Shown: piece by piece, positions 1-5,893 of the stretch
How the letters are laid out: each line of letters begins with the position of its first letter
Numbering within the stretch: position 1 is the stretch's first letter
Origin: Fidelibacterota bacterium
GTDB taxonomy: Bacteria > Fidelibacterota > UBA2242 > JAFGTP01
NCBI GenBank assembly: GCA_029939785.1
Contig: JAOZSG010000072.1
Coordinates: 1-11,749, forward strand
Length of the DNA: 11,749 nucleotides
Reading direction: 5' to 3'
Made by a program: the position numbers and the translations under genes
The notes under the pieces: generated by a model
Seen by the model: the letters and a program-made list of their open reading frames with translations, nothing else
What the model was told of the DNA's origin: nothing
Database searches by the model: none

Positions 1-4
1 TTTT

Positions 5-68
5 GACAGGATTAACAGGATTTACTGGATAACGATTTTATTATACTGTTGATCATGTTAATCCTGTC
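5..68. repeat. Inverted repeat built from ACAGGATT-type units
   Basis: The left arm at 5-20 (gacaggattaacagga) is complementary to 53-68 at 15 of 16 positions, with a 32-nt loop. The left arm is also a degenerate tandem of about 9 nt (gacaggatt, aacaggatt, then tactggata). It begins 13 nt past the stop codon of the response-regulator gene, so it sits at the 3' end of the hyp-operon transcript and could act as a 3' hairpin. No U-tract follows on the minus strand, so a classic intrinsic terminator is not supported. From memory, similar ACAGGATT-rich intergenic repeats occur in many environmental bacterial genomes; this is recollection, not a search result. Confidence 0.6.
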
Positions 69-81
69 TGAATTTTTTCTT

Positions 82-495
82 TCATTTTTTTTTATCCGCC
101 AGCTGGCGGATGGCACTACCTAAAATTATTTTATATATGCTTTCTAAAAGTTTTGCTGGCATAATTGGCTTTTCCAAATATTCTTCAACTGGCAATAAAT
201 CATCTGATATATTATAGTTGTACCCTGTTTCATGATTGATAGCAGTTAACATTATAACCGGAGTTTTGGAAACTTCAGGGAGAGTTCGCAATTCATTTAC
301 TACTTCAAAACCGGCATAATAGGTCTCCATCATAACGTCCAGAATAATTAGATCAGGTTTCTCTTTTTTGATCAATTCTATGCCTCGTTTTCCACTTTGA
401 GCATCGATAACTTCAAATCCTGCATTTTCCAGAGTAAGTCGTATCACTTCAACTAAATCAACATCATCATCAATAATTAATATCTTTTTACTCAT
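82..495 (-). CDS. Stand-alone response regulator receiver (CheY-like) protein
   Basis: This 137-residue protein is a single receiver domain with no output domain. The visible family residues are the acidic pocket D9-D10-D11, the phospho-acceptor D53 (ILDVMM), the switch T84 (MLTA) and K109 (EKP). The loop after D53 is longer than in CheY (METYYAGFEVV), a form I associate with receivers found beside redox or hydrogenase genes; that association is recollection. It would be phosphorylated by an unseen histidine kinase and act through protein contacts, since there is no DNA-binding part. It lies 65 bp after hypB on the same strand, so co-transcription with the hyp genes is likely. The C-terminal tail (IRQLADKKK) is encoded by an 18-bp palindrome plus an A-run and looks like an added extension rather than domain core. 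No good Shine-Dalgarno is seen. Confidence 0.9.
   Translation of the reverse strand: MSKKILIIDDDVDLVEVIRLTLENAGFEVIDAQSGKRGIELIKKEKPDLIILDVMMETYYAGFEVVNELRTLPEVSKTPVIMLTAINHETGYNYNISDDLLPVEEYLEKPIMPAKLLESIYKIILGSAIRQLADKKK
94..111. repeat. 18-bp perfect GC-rich palindrome inside the response-regulator 3' end
   Basis: The sequence atccgccagctggcggat reads the same on both strands and stands out in AT-rich surroundings. It lies in frame within the coding region and encodes IRQLAD, the last residues before KKK and the stop. It has no loop, so it could form a cruciform or bind a dimeric protein. On the minus strand it is followed by A residues, not T, so it is not an intrinsic terminator for this gene. 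It may be one copy of a dispersed genomic palindrome; only one copy is seen in this window. Confidence 0.75.
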
Positions 496-560
496 TATTA
501 TCTACAGATAAATTTTTATGGGTTTTATCTTATGAAATTAATTCTTTATATGGAAGTATT

Positions 561-1217
561 TTATTTCAAATGATTCTCAAACCAGTTAATTATTTTCTCA
601 ATCCCATCAACTGTTTTAGCAGAAGATTCTACTATTTCCATATTTGGATTAATTTTGTTTATATTCGTTTTAAGTTCAGAAATATCAAAATCCAGATAAG
701 GAAGCAAGTCAATTTTATTGATAATTCCAAATTGACATACACGAAACATCAAAGGATATTTAAGAGGTTTATCTTCACCTTCTGTTGTGCTAATTACTAC
801 AATATTATAATCAGAACCTGTATCAAATTCCGCAGGACATACCAAATTTCCTACATTCTCAATTATTACAATATCCATTTTTTCAAGATCAAATGTCTCA
901 AGTGCAGGTAAAATTACCTCAGAACCCAAATGACAATCACCACCAAATTTATCAGTATTAATTTGGGTCACTGGAATATTTTTATTTGATATTCTCTGTG
1001 CATCTTTTATTGTGGCAATATCACCTTCTATCACACCAACATTATATCCTTTTTCTGTTAATAAGGGTAATATCTTTTCCAAAATACTCGTTTTCCCTGA
1101 ACCGGGAGAACTCATTATATTTACAACTAATGTTTTATAAAGATTTGTTTTTTCTCTAATCTCATCAGCCAATCGATCATTGACTTCTAATACTTTTCGT
1201 ATAATATTTATCTTCAT
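561..1217 (-). CDS. hypB: Hydrogenase nickel-insertion GTPase HypB
   Basis: HypB is the SIMIBI-class GTPase that, with HypA, delivers nickel to the [NiFe]-hydrogenase large subunit in the cytoplasm. In 218 residues I see the Walker A loop SPGSGKTS (37-44), EGDIAT with D66, the metal-site pair C95-H96, ENVGNLVCP with C127, and the guanine-specificity motif NKID (167-170). The protein is the short form: it has neither the N-terminal CXXCGC high-affinity nickel site nor a His-rich stretch, so it has no nickel-storage function. The segment before C95-H96 reads INTDKFGGDCHL, about two residues longer than the usual NTGxGCHL. The ATG at 1217 is preceded by AAGGAAG about 12 nt away. It follows hypA after a 113-bp gap that contains a palindromic repeat. 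Confidence 0.97.
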   Translation of the reverse strand: MKINIIRKVLEVNDRLADEIREKTNLYKTLVVNIMSSPGSGKTSILEKILPLLTEKGYNVGVIEGDIATIKDAQRISNKNIPVTQINTDKFGGDCHLGSEVILPALETFDLEKMDIVIIENVGNLVCPAEFDTGSDYNIVVISTTEGEDKPLKYPLMFRVCQFGIINKIDLLPYLDFDISELKTNINKINPNMEIVESSAKTVDGIEKIINWFENHLK

Positions 1218-1243
1218 AAGTAATTCTTCTTCCTTCTTATTTT

Positions 1244-1302
1244 AACCACGAATTGATACTAATTAAATATTTTTATTCGTGTTTATTGGCGTTAATTCGT
1301 AG
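1244..1302. repeat. Intercistronic imperfect palindrome, CCACGAATT family
   Basis: Left arm 1246-1263 (ccacgaattgatactaat) matches the reverse complement of 1285-1302 at 13 of 18 positions; the loop is about 21 nt. It occupies most of the hypA-hypB gap. The same wording recurs at 9446-9471 and 10864-10920, so this is a small family rather than a one-off hairpin. The edge of the element lies 28 nt upstream of the hypB start codon, just before an A/G-rich ribosome binding site. It could be a mobile-type miniature repeat or an mRNA structure affecting hypB translation or stability; the sequence alone does not decide. Confidence 0.65.
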
Positions 1303-1330
1303 TTTGTTCTTTTTTTTATTCCATATTACT

Positions 1331-1690
1331 TTAATTACAATTATCATCAACTTCAATACTATCTATATACATTTCCATACCTGAAATTACTTCAATATTA
1401 GTAGAACCACATTTTTCACAAATAAAAAATGGTTCGTCAATCTCTTTTTCTATATTACATTTTTTACACTTTAATATTATAGGTGATTCAATAATTATTA
1501 ATTCTGCTTCTTTCAAAAAAACTTTATTCTGTTTAATTGTATTAAATCCAAACTTTAAAGAATCTGGAATTATTGCATTCATACGGCCGGTATTAAAATA
1601 TACCTTTTGAACCATACCATTACAATCCAGCTTTTTATATTCTTCCTCTACAATAGTGACAATATTATTGGCTATAGATAATTCATGCAT
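1331..1690 (-). CDS. hypA: Hydrogenase nickel metallochaperone HypA
   Basis: HypA binds nickel through its N-terminal residues and works with HypB to load the hydrogenase active site. The 119-residue product starts with the family signature MHELS, with H2 the expected nickel ligand, and carries the structural zinc site made of two CXXC pairs: C75/C78 (CKKC) and C91/C94 (CEKC). Length is normal for the family (about 110-120). The start follows the hypE stop by only 9 nt, so translation is probably coupled to hypE. The ribosome binding site is weak. Nothing is missing or unusual. Confidence 0.97.
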   Translation of the reverse strand: MHELSIANNIVTIVEEEYKKLDCNGMVQKVYFNTGRMNAIIPDSLKFGFNTIKQNKVFLKEAELIIIESPIILKCKKCNIEKEIDEPFFICEKCGSTNIEVISGMEMYIDSIEVDDNCN

Positions 1691-1699
1691 AATAATACT

Positions 1700-2704
1700 C
1701 TAGCAAATCCTTGGTAACATTTCACCAGTTAACATATCAAGAACTCTATCACTTCCGATTCGTGTTTTTAGTAAAACTCTACCATTAGGATTATCTATTA
1801 CCTCTCCAATGATACATGCGTTCTTACCAATACTAAAGGATCTTAGAATCTGGAGAACTTTATTGGCATCATCCTGTCCGACAATACACAATAATTTCCC
1901 TTCATTGGCCAAATAGAGCGGATCAAAACCCAATGGTTCACACAATCCTATTACTTCATTGCGGATAGGAATATTTTCTTCGAAAACTCGAATTCCAAAT
2001 TTCTGATTTTCAACAAATTCATTTAAAGTTGTTGCCAATCCTCCACGTGTTGGATCTCTCATGATCCTGATAGTATCTATCTTTTTTATCAATAATTCTG
2101 TGAGAGAGTTTAAGGAAGCACAATCACTTTCCAATTCAGTCTCAATATTAAATTCCTCACGGGCACTGATTATAGCAGATGCATGTTCACCGATATTTCC
2201 GGAGATTATTATGCTATCTCCAGGTTGAACATTTTTTAATGATAATTCCACATTATCCGGAATAACACCAACTCCCGATGTATTAATATATAATCCATCA
2301 GCAGATCCTGATTCAACAACTTTTGTATCGCCTGTAACTATTATTACTCCTGATTCTTCAGCTGCTTTTTGCATGGAAATCACAATTTTTTCCAGATTTG
2401 CTATCTCAAATCCTTCTTCTATAATCATTCCACAGGAAAGCCAAAGAGGTTTTGCTCCACAGACTGCAAGATCGTTTACAGTACCGCAAACTGCAAGTTT
2501 TCCAATATCTCCGCCTGGGAAAAAAAGTGGGCGGATTACATGAGAGTCTGTTGTAAATGCAAACTTATTTCCAGAAAAATTCAAAATAGCAGAGTCCTGT
2601 AATTCGGATAATGGATCATTACAAAAATGTTTTACAAAAAGATTTTTAATTAAATCGTGTGTGTATTTTCCACCACTACCATGTGCTTTTAATATTTTAT
2701 CCAT
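1700..2704 (-). CDS. hypE: Hydrogenase maturation protein HypE (carbamoyl dehydratase)
   Basis: HypE accepts a carbamoyl group from HypF on its C-terminal cysteine and dehydrates it with ATP to a thiocyanate, the CN source for the Fe(CN)2CO group. It belongs to the PurM/ThiL-like ATP-binding family. Visible features are the N-terminal AHGSGGK segment, the FFPGGDIGKLAV region, a GD(T)K stretch, RDPTRGGLA, and the C-terminal PRIC, whose last residue (C334) is the carbamoylation site. An ATG at 2710 is in frame, but AGGA at 2711-2714 directly abuts it. The ATG at 2704 has a 6-nt spacing and gives the family-like MDKILKAHGSGGK start, so I prefer 2704. It follows the AlbA_2 gene by 22 nt and precedes hypA by 9 nt. 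Confidence 0.97.
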   Translation of the reverse strand: MDKILKAHGSGGKYTHDLIKNLFVKHFCNDPLSELQDSAILNFSGNKFAFTTDSHVIRPLFFPGGDIGKLAVCGTVNDLAVCGAKPLWLSCGMIIEEGFEIANLEKIVISMQKAAEESGVIIVTGDTKVVESGSADGLYINTSGVGVIPDNVELSLKNVQPGDSIIISGNIGEHASAIISAREEFNIETELESDCASLNSLTELLIKKIDTIRIMRDPTRGGLATTLNEFVENQKFGIRVFEENIPIRNEVIGLCEPLGFDPLYLANEGKLLCIVGQDDANKVLQILRSFSIGKNACIIGEVIDNPNGRVLLKTRIGSDRVLDMLTGEMLPRIC

Positions 2705-2710
2705 TTTCAT

Positions 2711-2714
2711 TCCT
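2711..2714 (-). promoter_or_regulatory. Shine-Dalgarno site of hypE
   Basis: AGGA on the minus strand lies immediately against the ATG at 2710 (no spacer) but 6 nt from the ATG at 2704. This spacing favours the second ATG as the true hypE start. Confidence 0.6.
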
Positions 2715-2726
2715 GTTTAAAATTAA

Positions 2727-4364
2727 CTATTCCCCAATTACTTCCAGAAGCATTTTACCTTTTTTAGTAGTACGGTATTTTTGTTTCGGACTTCTGGGTT
2801 TATCTGGTATTATTCTTTCAAGCATTTGAGCTTTAATTAGTATTAGAATATTTTTCTTATAATTTTCAGTATGATTAATAAGGTTCAATAAGTTTAATAT
2901 ACTTTTTCTGGTTTGCGGAACAATACAAGTTCTTAGAATATTCAGTAATTTATTAATTTTTGTTAATTCCACTTGTTCCTTAACTTGTTCCCTAACTTGG
3001 ACAGTAGTTTGTTCTCTAAAACTGTCTAAGCCAAACAAAACATCATCTAAATTACTTATAAGAAAGAAGTTAGCATAGACATCAACTTGAACAGCAATCT
3101 GGAATTTTTTTGAGTTTGAGATAAAATCGGAATTTATTTTAAACGAGATTTTAAAATAATTTCTATCATCATCTGTTTCAAAAACAGCTTCGGGCGAGCC
3201 GTTCTTTTTTAATTCTCTTGTAATAGTTGGTATTCCTGTTGCTCTTCCCTCGGTAAGATGCAGTTCTTTTAGAAATTCGCCAATACGCCGGTTTCGATAT
3301 TTCCGCACATCAAAAATATTATTTTTTAATTTTTCTTTACTTAGTGGTGGTAATGGTCCTGGGAAACTAATAATATCAATATGACTGGGATATATGCGAA
3401 CTTCAATTGTAGAATCGTTATCATATCCACGATGATAAACGGCATTGCAAAGGGCTTCTTCTAAAGCAATATACGGATAGTTATAAAATCTATCGGCTTC
3501 AGCAATGCCTTCAATTTTAACTACTTTTTCTATAATTATTTGATTTTTTAAATAACTGAGTGCATTTGTAAGTTGTTGAAATAAATTTCCTGTAAAGATG
3601 TTTTCAGTATAACTTGAACCGGCTTCATCATCAAATGTAACTATCTCAATTTTGGCAGATGGAAAAACTTTTTGAGGTTCTTTAGCAAAAAAGAGAAGTC
3701 CTACATTTTTTGGTAATAAATACTCGTCAGAACCTTCTGCAATATTCATTTTTCTTGAAAGTTCATTAATCGAAATCTTTGGTACATCTTGTTCAAGTTC
3801 ACTGCCAACTTTATTTAAAAATATCTTAATTGCTGACAAATCAAAATCTGAAACATCATAAAAATGGTTTACTCTATCGTCAAAAGGAACTATGTTTGAC
3901 ATTGAAATGAGCTCACGTTCTTCATCGTTTGTCGGCTTTACAGTAGAAGAGTACTTTCGTAAATAGTAAAAATAATTAGGATGCTTGCATAAAGAATCAG
4001 GACATTTATAGGGGCGGACACTTCCTCCTGGACACCATAAAATGAGTATCTCTTTATCCTGAAACTCTACCGGTTCGACAATAGGAAAATAATTAGGTAT
4101 AATCTTTCTGCACAATTGATTAAGTTCTTTTTGAATCTTATCTATTTGATTGATTTTTAGCCCAACAGGAGGCAATGAAACTTTACCATCTTCTTCTTCA
4201 ATACCAATAATAATATATCCGCCTCCCCAATTATTAAAATCGTTTGCAAAGGCAGTAATTGTTTTTATTGTTCGTTCAGGATTCCAACCTTTTCTTAGTT
4301 CAATCCGTTCCCACTCAACGGTTTTTCCGTTAATTAATTCATTTATATTGATTGGTAAAGCCAT
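2727..4364 (-). CDS. AlbA_2 (Schlafen-like) domain and HATPase protein, COG2865-type putative regulator
   Basis: This protein of about 545 residues is not a hydrogenase maturation factor. Residues about 14-150 form a Schlafen/AlbA_2 domain: VEWERIELRKGWNPE, NDFNNWGGGYIIIGI (41-55) and the GSVRPYKCP stretch. Residues about 300-313 (ALEEALCNAVYHRG) are the N-box of a GHKL/HATPase-like domain, followed by FPGPLPP and RNRRIGEFL...GRATGIP motifs typical of proteins annotated as 'RecG-like putative transcriptional regulator'. A Gln/Val-rich link (VQVREQVKEQV) leads to a C-terminal winged-helix-like region. I chose the ATG at 4364 because it gives the usual MALPININEL start; an in-frame GTG at 4385 adds seven residues. 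Neither has a strong ribosome binding site. It sits between hypD and hypE, with an AT-rich gap of about 150 bp after hypD that may hold its own promoter (none is convincing), and only 22 nt before hypE. The actual substrate or DNA target is unknown. Schlafen-type domains include both DNA-binding and RNase members. Confidence 0.88.
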   Translation of the reverse strand: MALPININELINGKTVEWERIELRKGWNPERTIKTITAFANDFNNWGGGYIIIGIEEEDGKVSLPPVGLKINQIDKIQKELNQLCRKIIPNYFPIVEPVEFQDKEILILWCPGGSVRPYKCPDSLCKHPNYFYYLRKYSSTVKPTNDEERELISMSNIVPFDDRVNHFYDVSDFDLSAIKIFLNKVGSELEQDVPKISINELSRKMNIAEGSDEYLLPKNVGLLFFAKEPQKVFPSAKIEIVTFDDEAGSSYTENIFTGNLFQQLTNALSYLKNQIIIEKVVKIEGIAEADRFYNYPYIALEEALCNAVYHRGYDNDSTIEVRIYPSHIDIISFPGPLPPLSKEKLKNNIFDVRKYRNRRIGEFLKELHLTEGRATGIPTITRELKKNGSPEAVFETDDDRNYFKISFKINSDFISNSKKFQIAVQVDVYANFFLISNLDDVLFGLDSFREQTTVQVREQVKEQVELTKINKLLNILRTCIVPQTRKSILNLLNLINHTENYKKNILILIKAQMLERIIPDKPRSPKQKYRTTKKGKMLLEVIGE

Positions 4365-4516
4365 TAGTTCAACACCATTTTCCACAATTCGAAAGTTGTT
4401 AATTTCATTGCTAAAATATATAGTATGATATCCGACAAGTTAATATTGAAAATTTATATTCATTTGCTAATTCTATTGATTTCTAAAATATTAAAAAAAA
4501 TGACTAAAATCATAGG

Positions 4517-5614
4517 TTATTTTTTCATATCAGGCATATATCTATAATATGTACCACAACTTCCTTCGGCACTAACCATACATGCTCCCTGAGGATTTTC
4601 AGGATTACAGACTTTTGCAAACAGAGTACAATCCTTCGGTGTTTTCACACCACGCATTATTTCACCACAAATGCATCCACTTATCTCTTTTGGAAGAGGT
4701 AAATCGATTTTAATTTTCTTTCTTGTGTCAAATTCTGAATATCTCCGGCTGATGCCTAATCCGCTTGATGGGATAAGTCCAATTCCTCGCCATTTTATAT
4801 CTATTGGAACAAAAACGTCGTTCAAAATTTCCAAAGCTTTAAGATTACCTTCTTTTTTTACACCTCTTGTATATTGGTTCTCAACTTTTGCTTCTCCGGT
4901 ATTAGTCTGCTTCATCAGCATCAAAATTGTTTCTAAAATATCTGATGGCTCAAAACCTGATATTACGCAGGGAATATTATATTCCTTTGCAACAAAATCA
5001 TACATTGTAGTACCGGTAATTGCTGAAACATGTCCCGGACAAATAAAACCATTTATCGCAACTTCATCTGCATCAAGCAGTGCTCGAATTGCATTGGGCA
5101 TAGTTTTATGGGAAGAAAGAACTGAAAAATTCTGTAGTCTTTTTTGTTTAGCAGTTTTAATTGTAACTCCTATTGCCGGTGCAGTTGTTTCAAAACCAAC
5201 ACCAATAAAAACTACTTCCTTATCAGGATTATTTTCTGCAATTTTTAATGAATCCATTGCGGAGTAGCAAATTCTGATATCAGCACCTGTACTTTTCTCT
5301 TTCATCAAACTGGAATAGCTGCCTGGTACACGAAGCATATCTCCAAAAGTTGCAATTATTACATTTTTTTTCTTCGCTAATTCAATTGCTTCATCGATGA
5401 AACTAATATCAGTTACACAAACGGGACATCCCGGACCACTTAACAATTTTATATTTGCCGGTAATGTATCACGCAATCCATGTTTAAAAATTGCAACTGT
5501 ATGACCGCCACAGATTTCCATATAATTTGTATTAATAAATTTATTGTGTCTAAAAATCTCCTGGAGAATTGCTCTGGTAATTTTTGAATCTCTGTATTCT
5601 TCAATATAATTCAT
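4517..5614 (-). CDS. hypD: Hydrogenase maturation protein HypD
   Basis: HypD is the 4Fe-4S scaffold that, together with HypC, assembles the Fe(CN)2CO moiety. The 365-residue protein shows MEICGGHT with C35, GPGCPVC with C63 and C66, GFETTAP, PGHVSAITG and SGFEP. The C-terminal cysteine-rich block (CICGEIMRG, DCTLFAKVC, ACMVSAEGSC) supplies the cluster ligands. The reading frame is open up to an ATG at 5653, but that start would overlap hypC and add 13 non-conserved residues. The ATG at 5614 yields MNYIEEYR, which matches the family N-terminus, and leaves only 1 nt after the hypC stop. That tight spacing indicates translational coupling with hypC, as expected for partners that form one complex. 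Confidence 0.97.
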   Translation of the reverse strand: MNYIEEYRDSKITRAILQEIFRHNKFINTNYMEICGGHTVAIFKHGLRDTLPANIKLLSGPGCPVCVTDISFIDEAIELAKKKNVIIATFGDMLRVPGSYSSLMKEKSTGADIRICYSAMDSLKIAENNPDKEVVFIGVGFETTAPAIGVTIKTAKQKRLQNFSVLSSHKTMPNAIRALLDADEVAINGFICPGHVSAITGTTMYDFVAKEYNIPCVISGFEPSDILETILMLMKQTNTGEAKVENQYTRGVKKEGNLKALEILNDVFVPIDIKWRGIGLIPSSGLGISRRYSEFDTRKKIKIDLPLPKEISGCICGEIMRGVKTPKDCTLFAKVCNPENPQGACMVSAEGSCGTYYRYMPDMKK

Positions 5615-5615
5615 A

Positions 5616-5852
5616 CTATCGCTTTTCTCTATTGTCATGGAAATCAGCAACATCCTGCCATATTCTCAAAGTTTCCATAGCAGATTCTTCATCCAGTTTC
5701 TCTATAGCAAATCCAGCATGAACAATGATATATTCACCTATTTTTACATCAGGTACCAAATCAATATTAGCTTTATATTTTGCTCCGCTAATTTCAGCTG
5801 TAGCAAGATTGTCTTCAATTTTTATGATTTTCATTGGAATTGCCAGACACAT
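5616..5852 (-). CDS. hypC: Hydrogenase maturation chaperone HypC
   Basis: HypC is the small chaperone that carries the Fe(CN)2CO group between HypD and the hydrogenase large-subunit precursor. The 78-residue product begins MCLAIPMKI, whose C2 is the essential iron-binding cysteine exposed after removal of the initiator methionine, and it has the VGEY/IGEYIIVHAGFAIEKLDEE region of the HypC/HupF fold. Length is normal. The start is clear: AGAGG stands 5 nt upstream of the ATG at 5852. It lies 41 nt after hypF and 1 nt before hypD. The C-terminal DNREKR tail is hydrophilic and not conserved as far as I can tell. Confidence 0.97.
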   Translation of the reverse strand: MCLAIPMKIIKIEDNLATAEISGAKYKANIDLVPDVKIGEYIIVHAGFAIEKLDEESAMETLRIWQDVADFHDNREKR

Positions 5853-5893
5853 ATAAACCTCTTATTTTTGTATCAAAACAGTATGTTTGTTTC

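Noticed and set aside
570..911. Plus-strand open frame of about 113 codons
   Set aside because: It is antisense to hypB and has no family resemblance.
4490..4516. Terminator-like ATGA/TCAT stem with T8 on the minus strand just after hypD
   Set aside because: The stem has only 4 A/T-rich base pairs, too weak to call; it remains possible that transcription partly ends here.
4671..5267. Plus-strand open frame of about 198 codons
   Set aside because: It lies wholly antisense to hypD, whose frame has clear conserved motifs; the plus-strand translation shows no recognisable domain or ribosome binding site.
5615..5653. Upstream in-frame ATG for hypD at 5653
   Set aside because: It would overlap the 3' end of hypC by 38 bp and add residues not matching HypD; the ATG at 5614, 1 nt after the hypC stop, gives the conserved N-terminus.
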